Origin: Chitinophaga caseinilytica
GTDB lineage: Bacteria > Bacteroidota > Bacteroidia > Chitinophagales > Chitinophagaceae
Assembly (NCBI RefSeq): GCF_038396765.1
Contig: NZ_CP150096.1
Coordinates: forward strand, 5,749,001-5,813,000
Direction of reading: 5' to 3'
Length of the DNA: 64,000 nt
The position numbers and the translations under genes are program-made. This document shows, piece by piece, positions 43,640-51,221 of the stretch. Below the pieces are notes generated by a model. That model was given only the letters and a program-made list of their open reading frames with translations. It was not told the origin of the DNA and ran no database searches. The first letter of the stretch is position 1; every line of letters starts with the position of its first letter.

Positions 43640-44461
43640 TTATTTGGTATACAGCGGTGAGCGTTTCAGCAGATATTCCAGCGTGTTGGAATAAGCGTCC
43701 TGCGTGTTCCAGAAGGCCGTCCTGTCCTGGCTGTACACGGCCGTGCCTTTATCGTTATAAATAGCGAGGCTCAGTTTGGTCTGGAAGTTTTGGGTGGCCG
43801 TGCCGTAGGAATAGCTGTTGTATTTGCGGTCTTTACGATCGTCGTCGTCGTTCCCCCTGGTTTTAACGGCTCCGGAGTTGGACTGGGTAGTGGTTTGCGT
43901 GGTTTTGTTCATGGTCACGAGCCCGTCTACCACATATTCCACGCCGAGCACGTTGCAGATATCTTCCATGGTAAAGCCTTTGATGGTTTCGCTGTTGATG
44001 CCGGCCTTGATGAGCTGGGCGTTGGTGGTGCGGGGCGGGAGGATGGTATAAACACCGGAATGCTTGTTCATGAACGAATAGCATTCGTTCTGGATCTGTT
44101 CACCGTCTGCCGGCTGTCCGTCGCGGATGAACCCGAAGGGCAGGATGGCTACTTTGTTATGATGGTCTTCGAGGCCGGATTTATCGGTGGATGCGGGCGC
44201 CTGGGCGGGGGCGGCTTGCTGGGGTTTGTTGAATACCTGGATGCGGCCGCTGGCGAAGGTGATCTTCATGATCTCCGCCTTCTTGATGTTATAGGTGAGG
44301 GTTTCACCGGCATAGGCGAATTCCACATCATTATCGTTGATTTTTAAAACCCTACCAGCCAGCTCATCACCATCGAGCTTGAGGATGACGTCGTTTTTAG
44401 ACTGGGCGAAGGAAATAATGGAAACGAGCAGAAATGCGATGCCTGTCAGGAGTTTTTTCAT
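43640..44461 (-). CDS. Exported protein with a CsgG/TolB-like domain, unknown function
   Basis: A 273-residue protein with a signal peptide (about 1-19, SFAQS). Residues 20-80 form a small beta domain (DVILKLDGDELAGRVLKI, YNIKKAEIMKI) typical of Bacteroidota proteins that start with a short DUF. After a Gln/Pro/Ala linker comes KVAILPFGFIRDGQ, the opening strand of CsgG-like and TolB-like domains, then GFTMEDICNVLGVEYVVDGLV. This suggests an outer-membrane or periplasmic assembly role, but no lipobox is present. It sits 79 bp downstream of the SDR gene. Function uncertain. Confidence 0.65.
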   Translation of the reverse strand: MKKLLTGIAFLLVSIISFAQSKNDVILKLDGDELAGRVLKINDNDVEFAYAGETLTYNIKKAEIMKITFASGRIQVFNKPQQAAPAQAPASTDKSGLEDHHNKVAILPFGFIRDGQPADGEQIQNECYSFMNKHSGVYTILPPRTTNAQLIKAGINSETIKGFTMEDICNVLGVEYVVDGLVTMNKTTQTTTQSNSGAVKTRGNDDDDRKDRKYNSYSYGTATQNFQTKLSLAIYNDKGTAVYSQDRTAFWNTQDAYSNTLEYLLKRSPLYTK

Positions 44462-44540
44462 GTGCTTTGAATGAAGGGGTATGATTAGATTATATGGTCA
44501 GAGCAAATGTAAAAAAATCCGACATGAAAATTCAGGGGCC

Positions 44541-45278
44541 CTAACTATCCTGCATGAGTGCCGACCGGCCGCCGTCTACCAGGTAAGTGGTGCCGGAGGC
44601 GAACGCAGCGAAGGGGCTGGCGAGAAAGGCGCACCAGGCGCCGATTTCTTCCGGATGGCCCAGTTGCTTCACGGGGTGGAGTTGAACGGTGCGGTTTCTT
44701 TCTGCGGCGGGGTCGGGGAACGAATCGAACCATTGCTGGTTACCTGGCGTATCGATGAACCCCGGGGCAATGCCTACCGTGCGGATGGCCGGCCCCCATT
44801 CGATGGCCAGGCTGCGTACGAGCCCCGTCAGCGCCGTTTTGGCCACGTTGTAGGGGAAGCAGCCGGGAATGGTGGAAAATGCGTGGTTGGATGCGATGAC
44901 AATGATGACGCCATGGCCTTTCTTCTGCAGGTGCGGGCGGCACAGCTTCGCGATGCGCCAATGCGCGGTGAGGTTCAGTTGCTGATTGCGTTCCCAATCG
45001 TTGTCGGTACATTCGGCCGCGCCTTTGAAAACATTGGCGCCGGCGCAAGACACGAGGATGTCTATCCCTCCGCGCCGGTGCGCCACCGCTTCCACGAAGC
45101 GCTCCAGGGCCGGGGCGTCCGTCACGTCCACTTCCGCCACACCATCTCCCCCGTTCAGATCGCAACCTTCCACCACGGCGCCCGCACGGGCCAGCACCGC
45201 CGCGATCCCCGCCCCGATCCCCGAGGCGGCGCCCGTCACAATGGCCACTTTGCCGGCCAGGTCAATTTGCAAAGCCAT
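44541..45278 (-). CDS. Short-chain dehydrogenase/reductase (SDR), probable sugar-acid dehydrogenase
   Basis: A 245-residue classical SDR. The NAD(P)-binding motif is TGAASGIG (about residues 15-22), and catalytic Tyr and Lys are in YNVAK with the Ser 13 residues before (IASNHAF). In its operon with a dehydratase and an RraA-like aldolase it would most likely oxidise a 2-keto-3-deoxy sugar acid, as KDF dehydrogenase does in the non-phosphorylated L-fucose pathway. That is inference from context. It is the last gene of the operon, 6 bp after a small membrane protein gene. Confidence 0.87.
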   Translation of the reverse strand: MALQIDLAGKVAIVTGAASGIGAGIAAVLARAGAVVEGCDLNGGDGVAEVDVTDAPALERFVEAVAHRRGGIDILVSCAGANVFKGAAECTDNDWERNQQLNLTAHWRIAKLCRPHLQKKGHGVIIVIASNHAFSTIPGCFPYNVAKTALTGLVRSLAIEWGPAIRTVGIAPGFIDTPGNQQWFDSFPDPAAERNRTVQLHPVKQLGHPEEIGAWCAFLASPFAAFASGTTYLVDGGRSALMQDS

Positions 45279-45284
45279 ACCGTT

Positions 45285-45458
45285 CTATTTCGATTTTGGT
45301 GAAAATAATGCCATCAATCCCCCGAACCCCACAAACAGCAAACCACACCAGAGATTGATCCCCGCTTCGCCGCGGAAAACACTGTAACCCGCCAACAGCA
45401 AGCCCGTCAGCAGAAAAAACAGTCCAATGATAAACCGAAGTTCCGTCAATCTTTCCAT
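45285..45458 (-). CDS. Small membrane protein, 57 residues
   Basis: A short protein with two hydrophobic helices (about residues 8-26 and 33-52; FIIGLFFLLTGLLLAGYSV and LWCGLLFVGFGGLMALF). It lies 8 bp after the symporter gene and 6 bp before the SDR gene in a seven-gene operon. It may be an accessory subunit of the symporter. Similar two-helix proteins follow SSS symporters in other Bacteroidota, but its function is unknown. Confidence 0.7.
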   Translation of the reverse strand: MERLTELRFIIGLFFLLTGLLLAGYSVFRGEAGINLWCGLLFVGFGGLMALFSPKSK

Positions 45459-45466
45459 ATCCTGAA

Positions 45467-47119
45467 TTAAAAGAAAATGATATTCAACACCAATGTGAAA
45501 GCCAGCACCACGGCCCCCAGCCACATGGGGTTCTGGTACCAGCGTTTGGCGGTATCCGGCGTTTTTTCGGTAAGGCTGTACACCAGTCCTTTCAAATCGT
45601 CATCCGGCCGCGCTTTCGTGAACATGCTCACCGCCACCGTCACCGCTCCGCAAACCAGGAACGCCATCCACGCGATGTTGAAAGCCTGTCCCGTCCCGGA
45701 AAGATACGTGTGCAACGGGGCGATCCATCCGCCTTTCCCTTCCGCTACCGACAAACCATGGATCAGCGCGGCAGACAGCGTGCCCGCCACCAGCCCCCAG
45801 AAAGCGCCGTGACCGGTCGTTCTTTTCCAGAACATGCCGAGGAAAAACGTCGCGAAAAGCGGGGCGTTCACGAAGCTGAACACCAGTTGCAGCAGGTCCA
45901 TGATGCTGTTGTACCCCCGCGCCACGTACGCCGTGGCCACGGATGCCAGGATCCCCGCTACCGTCGTGAGCCTGCCCACAAGGAGGTAATGGCCTTCCGG
46001 CGCGTTGCGGCGGATGTGGGCCTGGTAAATGTCGAACGTCCAGACGGTGTTGAAAGCCGTTACGTTGCCGGCCATGCCGCTCATGAAAGACGCGATGAGC
46101 GCCGTAACGCCGACGCCCAGCATACCGCTGGGATAAAGCTGCTTCAGCAATACGGGCAATGTCATATTGTAATCCACATCACCGGAGGGCGTTAGCGGTA
46201 ATTCGAAACCGGAGAACTGCGACTGCAGGGCAAGGATGACCAGGCCGGGCAGGATGACGATGGCAGGCATCAGCACTTTCGGGATGGCGGCGATCACCGG
46301 CGTGCGGCGCGCATCGTTGAGGTTGCGGCTGATCATGGCGCGCTGCACCACAAGGAAATCCGTGCACCAATATCCGAACGCCAGCACGAAACCCAGGCCA
46401 AACACCATGCTGACCGCATCCACGCCCATGGGGTTGGTTGCGGGAGAAGCAAGCCCTTTCCAGACGTGCAATTTGGCATCGTCCACATTTTTAACGATCC
46501 CTTCCCACCCGCCCGCGCGCTGCATGCCCACGAACACCAGCGGCGCAATACCGAGCACGATGAGGAAAAACTGCAGCACCTCGTTGTAAACGGCGCTCGT
46601 CAATCCTCCCATAAAAATATATACCAGCACGATGCCCGCCGCCAGCCAGATAGACACGTCGAAATCCCATCCGAGCATCACCTGCATGAGCATGGCCAGC
46701 GCGTACAGCGATACGCCCGAAGAAAAAACCGTCATCCCTGCAAACGTTACCGCATTCAGCGTGCGCGTTTTTTCGTCGAAGCGGAGCTTCAGGTATTCGG
46801 GCACGCTCCTGGCGCGGCTCCCGTAATAAAACGGCATCATGTACACACCGAGGAAAATCATGGCCAGCACCGCGCCCAGCCAGTAAAAATGGACCGTGTA
46901 CAATCCGTACTTGGCGCCGTTGGCAGCCATGCCCAGCACTTCCTGCGCGCCGAGATTGGCGGAAATAAAAGCCAGGCTTGTGATCCACAGCGGAATGCTG
47001 CGGTTGCTCATGAGGAAATCGTTCCCGGTTTTCACCCGTTTCTTCAACATCAACCCGATGCCGACCACAAAAACGAAATAGAGGAAAATGATCCCGTAAT
47101 CGATCAGTTCTAATTGCAT
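45467..47119 (-). CDS. SSS-family sodium:solute symporter
   Basis: A 550-residue integral membrane protein with about 13-14 helices. SSS family features include the N-terminal NDFLMSNRSIPLWITSLAFISANLG, the AQEVLGMAANGAKYGL segment of the sugar-transporter-like (SGLT) subgroup and GYWCTDFLVVQRAM. It should bring a sugar, sugar acid or similar solute in with sodium across the inner membrane. The operon context suggests the aldonate or glycoside product handled by the dehydratase and GH2 enzymes. Confidence 0.92.
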   Translation of the reverse strand: MQLELIDYGIIFLYFVFVVGIGLMLKKRVKTGNDFLMSNRSIPLWITSLAFISANLGAQEVLGMAANGAKYGLYTVHFYWLGAVLAMIFLGVYMMPFYYGSRARSVPEYLKLRFDEKTRTLNAVTFAGMTVFSSGVSLYALAMLMQVMLGWDFDVSIWLAAGIVLVYIFMGGLTSAVYNEVLQFFLIVLGIAPLVFVGMQRAGGWEGIVKNVDDAKLHVWKGLASPATNPMGVDAVSMVFGLGFVLAFGYWCTDFLVVQRAMISRNLNDARRTPVIAAIPKVLMPAIVILPGLVILALQSQFSGFELPLTPSGDVDYNMTLPVLLKQLYPSGMLGVGVTALIASFMSGMAGNVTAFNTVWTFDIYQAHIRRNAPEGHYLLVGRLTTVAGILASVATAYVARGYNSIMDLLQLVFSFVNAPLFATFFLGMFWKRTTGHGAFWGLVAGTLSAALIHGLSVAEGKGGWIAPLHTYLSGTGQAFNIAWMAFLVCGAVTVAVSMFTKARPDDDLKGLVYSLTEKTPDTAKRWYQNPMWLGAVVLAFTLVLNIIFF

Positions 47120-47164
47120 AACGATGGAATAACGATTGCATGCGGAACGGCGGCGTTCCGCGAA

Positions 47165-48331
47165 TTATACATAGAAACCCGGTCTGGGCTGGAGAATGCC
47201 GGGATGCTTCTCCATTTCCGATTCTACAAGATCTACCCCCAGCCCCGGCCGCTCGCTGAGGCGCAGATGCCCGTTGCTGACCATGCCAGCGATAGGATGG
47301 GTAATGATTTCGTCGCGCCAGGACACGTCGGTGAACATGAATTCCTGCCGGAAGAAATTGGGGACCGATGCGCAAACGTGTGCAGAAGCGAGGGTCGACA
47401 GCGGACCGTTGGGATTATGCGGCGCCAGCAAAACGTTGTAGGCTTCCATCATGGTGGCCATGCGCTTCATTTCCGAAGGGCCACCGCAGCGGGTGATGTC
47501 GGGCATGAGGATGTCGCAAACGTGTTTTTCCAGCAGTGGACGAATGCCGTGCCGGGTATAGTGGCGCTCTCCCACGCATATGGAAACGTTTGATGGGATG
47601 CGTTCGCGCATGGCCCGGAGCGTATCGGCGCTTTCCGGGCCGGCGGGCTCTTCGTACCAGGTGATATTCAGTGCAGACAAGCGTTGCGCCATTTTCACGG
47701 CCACGCTGTAATTGAGCATGGCATGCGTTTCGATCATGATGTCGAACTCAGGCCCCACGGCTTCGCGGACGGCTTTGCTGACATCAAAGGCCAGGTCTTG
47801 CTGCGCGGGCGTCAGCGTGAGGTTAGATGAAAGATCTTCGCCGTACAGGTAGTTGGTATGGGCGAACGGGTCGAACTTCAGGCCGGTGAAGCCTGCGTCT
47901 TTCACCTTGCGCGCCTGCGCGGCATAGTCTTCCGCGTTATGCCCACCGCCGGTAAACCAGTAGTTGGCGTAGAGGAGAATATCTTTACGATAGGCGCCGC
48001 CAAGAAGCTCGTAGCAGGGCACGCCGAGGGCTTTGCCTTTCAGGTCGAGCAGGGCCATGTCGATGCCGCTGATGGCGCAAAGACTGGCGCCGTAGGGGCC
48101 CATCCAGTTGAGATCGCGGTAGAGTTTGGTCCAGATGAAATCCGTCTTCATAGGGTCGAGGCCGATGATGCGCTCTCCCACATGTTTTGCGGCATGGTAA
48201 ACGATGGGGCTCCCGGGCCAGTTGGTGGCCTCTCCCACGCCGGTGTGGCCCGTATCGGTATAAATCTTCAGCAGCGTCCAGTTATACTTCACACCTTCCA
48301 CCAGCCATACTTTCACATCGGTTATTTTCAT
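47165..48331 (-). CDS. Mandelate racemase/muconate lactonizing (enolase) superfamily sugar-acid dehydratase
   Basis: A 388-residue enolase-superfamily enzyme. After the capping domain (about 1-120) the barrel carries the metal-ligand and catalytic residues in IMIETHAMLN (E and H), WYEEP and CVGERH, and the C-terminal base in LLAPHNPNGPL. This pattern fits D-galactonate or similar aldonate dehydratases, which remove water to give a 2-keto-3-deoxy acid. The likely partners are the RraA-like aldolase and the SDR of the same operon. Exact substrate unknown. Confidence 0.88.
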   Translation of the reverse strand: MKITDVKVWLVEGVKYNWTLLKIYTDTGHTGVGEATNWPGSPIVYHAAKHVGERIIGLDPMKTDFIWTKLYRDLNWMGPYGASLCAISGIDMALLDLKGKALGVPCYELLGGAYRKDILLYANYWFTGGGHNAEDYAAQARKVKDAGFTGLKFDPFAHTNYLYGEDLSSNLTLTPAQQDLAFDVSKAVREAVGPEFDIMIETHAMLNYSVAVKMAQRLSALNITWYEEPAGPESADTLRAMRERIPSNVSICVGERHYTRHGIRPLLEKHVCDILMPDITRCGGPSEMKRMATMMEAYNVLLAPHNPNGPLSTLASAHVCASVPNFFRQEFMFTDVSWRDEIITHPIAGMVSNGHLRLSERPGLGVDLVESEMEKHPGILQPRPGFYV

Positions 48332-48341
48332 GTTTTCTTTT

Positions 48342-51221
48342 TTATTCGATAATGAATCTGATGATGCCCTTCATCTGTTTCGAAGGATTGGGCAGGCCCT
48401 GGAAGTTCCCCCAGGCGAGGCTCCAGTAGTCCCATTTGTCGGATATGACGAGCCATTGCTTCCCGTCGGCTTCCACGTCCATCCGCGCGGCCTGCGAACC
48501 GTCAGACAGTACGCGGATGCGGCCGGGGCCGTTCTGGCGCGATGCTTCGTATTCAAAGATATGTTCCTTTTTGCCACGGAACCCTTCGGAACCATGCATC
48601 CCTGCTTTCCGCTCGTCCGTTGTGGCGTTGAGGTAATAGTCGGTCATGTCTTCGGCGATGGAGCCTTCGGGCTGCTGACGGTAATGATACGCCTTGCCGG
48701 AATTTTTAAGCGCGGCACCGCTGTCGGCAGATAAATGGCCCGCCGGATAGGAGCTCCAATAGCCCTGGCGGCGCCAGGCGATGCGGGAAAGCTCCGGGGC
48801 GAGGGGGATTTTCACGCCGATTTCCCAGGTGTGCCGCGGCAGGCTGTTTGCCGTATACCGCACTTCCACGAGCCCGTTGGGGAAATAGGAAGTTTCCAGC
48901 GCCACGGGGTACGCTCCCATCACGCCGCGCGTGCGCACCACGATCCTGTCCGTTTCTTCGACGATCTGCTCTTCGGCCACCGTCATATTCCCCGAAAAAA
49001 TCCCGGGCGTATTTTTGAAAGCGTTCCAGTTTTCCGGGCGGTTCACCACTACCTGCGGCTTTCCCGTCACCACCACCGAACCTTTCACGGCCAATCTTCC
49101 ATAATTCCGCAATTCCACGTCGCCACTGCGCTGTACATTTTTATCCGTTGAGAATTGCCATGAACCGGCAGCAACCGGCAACTGACCGGAGCCCCGGGGC
49201 CCCCAACTAATGCGTTCTTCATCGATGAGTGCGCCTGCCGGGTCGTAAAACCGGATCATCACGCCGTTCACCGAAATTCCCTTTACCGGCAAAGCGATCA
49301 CACCATTTTGATGCGGCGCCACCGGCGGCAGTTTTACGTCCACTGCCTTCCCGCCAGATTCGATTTTGCAGACGATTTGGGAAAGGGAAAGATGATCGAA
49401 CCGGTTTTTGACGGGCACTTCCAATATCCCGTTCGCCGGCAACGCATCGAAGTGCGTTTTCCCGACGCGCACGGGCGAGTAAGCTTTCTTCGTATTCCAG
49501 AATTCCGCTTTCTTCCGCCGCCAGACGTCCACGAATCCCCAGGGACCGTAACCCGTCACTTTGCCCGGCAGATGGAAAGTTTCATCGATCATGCCCCAGA
49601 TGGCGCCGCCGATATTGCCCGGCACATCGAACCTGACGAGCCAGGTGGTATCCATGCTCCGGCCCCAGAAATCCTTCACGTTGGGATCGTTCCGCAAATG
49701 GCCCACATTGTAGCAGGCCACATGCGCCCATTCATCGCTCAGGAGCGGGAAATCCGGGTGGGCCATATTCCTGTCGACCCCGCCCATATCGCTGCCTTTG
49801 CCATCGTACGCCGGGTAATGCCCAACGGCAATGTCGAAGCAACGTTTATTTTCCTTCAGCGCCGTCATCGGCCACGACCACGATACCGGCCGCGACGGAT
49901 CGATCTGTTTCACGAAATCATATTCCTGCTGAAAATTGCTGCCATAGGAACTTTCATTCCCGATAGACCACATGATCACCGACGCATGGTTACGGTCGCG
50001 GTCGATCATTTCACTGAGCTGCCCGAGGTAGCGGGATGTAAAAGCCGTATCGTTCTGCGTGCTGGTAAATTTGTTGTATTCGCCGCCACGGTCTTGCCCC
50101 ACAAAACAGATCGCCGTTTCCTCCTGCACATATATCCCGTACCTGTCGCAGAATTCGAGGAAGTCTGCCGAGGGCGGATAATGCGAAGTCCGGATGAAGT
50201 TGAGGTTCGCTTCCCGGGCCAGCACAACGTCGAGGCTATCCTGACCGCGATGGGTGGAGCGCCCCAGCAAGGGGTGCATATCATGGCGGCAGGCGCCTCT
50301 CAATTTAACGGGCTTGCCATTCACGAGCAGTTGATTCCCCGGGCCGATCACTACCGTCCGGAAACCGATCGGTTGCGTGTATTGTGTAACTTTTTTACCT
50401 TTTTCGGAAACGGTCACATCGAGGCGGTACAATTGCGGCGTCTCGGCCGTCCAGGGCAGCACACCGGGAATGTCGGCCTGGTGCTTTCCCGCGCCGTTCG
50501 TGGTTTTCAGGATGCCGCCCGCTACTTTTCTTTTTCCGTCGGGCGCAGTGAGCGACCAGGAAACGACGGTGGCGGGGACTGCGTTTTTCAACACAAAATC
50601 GAGGGAAAGGCGGCCGGTGGTAAGATCGTCCGCCAATTGCGCGCTCGCATACAACTGACCGGCGTGCACATTCGGCCGGACGATGAGCTGTACATCGCGC
50701 AGGATGCCGCCGATGGGGTGATGCGCGTACCCCGCGGCGAAGGAAATATCGTCTGTCCGGTCGGTCACTTCCACTTCCAGATCGGCCGTGGATCCCGCTT
50801 TCACAAAAGCGGTGAGATCGCATTCCCATGCCGTGAAGCCGCCGAAATGTTCGCGGACGAATTTCCCGTTGATGAAAACGCGGGCGTAACTATACACACC
50901 GTTGAAGCGGATGGCGATCTGACGGCCGTTGGCTTCGGCGGGTATGTGAATGGATTTTTTGTAGCGGAAGGGTTGGTCGTGCGCCACGGCGAAACCCTGC
51001 ATGGCCGGTTCGCCGGGAACCTGCACAGGCTTCCAATCTTTCTGTCCGTTCAATTGAATTTCCCAGGTGCCGGCGAGGCTGGTCGCAACCTGCTTCACGC
51101 CTGAAACGGCTGCGGGAATTGGCGCCAATTGCTGCCGGCCGCCGGCCATGAATTGTTGCGCGTTTGCTGTGAAAGGCAGCAGCAGCAACAATATCCGGCC
51201 TATGCCTAATGGTTGGTTCAT
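48342..51221 (-). CDS. GH2-family beta-galactosidase-like glycoside hydrolase (copy 1)
   Basis: A 959-residue secreted GH2 enzyme with a signal peptide (about 1-21, TANAQ). The sugar-binding, Ig-like and barrel domains are followed by a beta-galactosidase small-chain domain (about 710-955). The acid/base Glu is in MWSIGNES (about residue 423) and the nucleophile region is LLSDEWAHV (about 497). GH2 acts on beta-galactosides, beta-glucuronides or beta-mannosides; which is unclear. Its ATG overlaps the TGA of the other GH2 gene by 4 bp, so the two are translationally coupled. Confidence 0.92.
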   Translation of the reverse strand: MNQPLGIGRILLLLLPFTANAQQFMAGGRQQLAPIPAAVSGVKQVATSLAGTWEIQLNGQKDWKPVQVPGEPAMQGFAVAHDQPFRYKKSIHIPAEANGRQIAIRFNGVYSYARVFINGKFVREHFGGFTAWECDLTAFVKAGSTADLEVEVTDRTDDISFAAGYAHHPIGGILRDVQLIVRPNVHAGQLYASAQLADDLTTGRLSLDFVLKNAVPATVVSWSLTAPDGKRKVAGGILKTTNGAGKHQADIPGVLPWTAETPQLYRLDVTVSEKGKKVTQYTQPIGFRTVVIGPGNQLLVNGKPVKLRGACRHDMHPLLGRSTHRGQDSLDVVLAREANLNFIRTSHYPPSADFLEFCDRYGIYVQEETAICFVGQDRGGEYNKFTSTQNDTAFTSRYLGQLSEMIDRDRNHASVIMWSIGNESSYGSNFQQEYDFVKQIDPSRPVSWSWPMTALKENKRCFDIAVGHYPAYDGKGSDMGGVDRNMAHPDFPLLSDEWAHVACYNVGHLRNDPNVKDFWGRSMDTTWLVRFDVPGNIGGAIWGMIDETFHLPGKVTGYGPWGFVDVWRRKKAEFWNTKKAYSPVRVGKTHFDALPANGILEVPVKNRFDHLSLSQIVCKIESGGKAVDVKLPPVAPHQNGVIALPVKGISVNGVMIRFYDPAGALIDEERISWGPRGSGQLPVAAGSWQFSTDKNVQRSGDVELRNYGRLAVKGSVVVTGKPQVVVNRPENWNAFKNTPGIFSGNMTVAEEQIVEETDRIVVRTRGVMGAYPVALETSYFPNGLVEVRYTANSLPRHTWEIGVKIPLAPELSRIAWRRQGYWSSYPAGHLSADSGAALKNSGKAYHYRQQPEGSIAEDMTDYYLNATTDERKAGMHGSEGFRGKKEHIFEYEASRQNGPGRIRVLSDGSQAARMDVEADGKQWLVISDKWDYWSLAWGNFQGLPNPSKQMKGIIRFIIE

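Noticed and set aside
49308..51104. 598-codon plus-strand open frame opposite a GH2 gene
   Set aside because: Shadow frame of a clear GH2 enzyme with no domain of its own.
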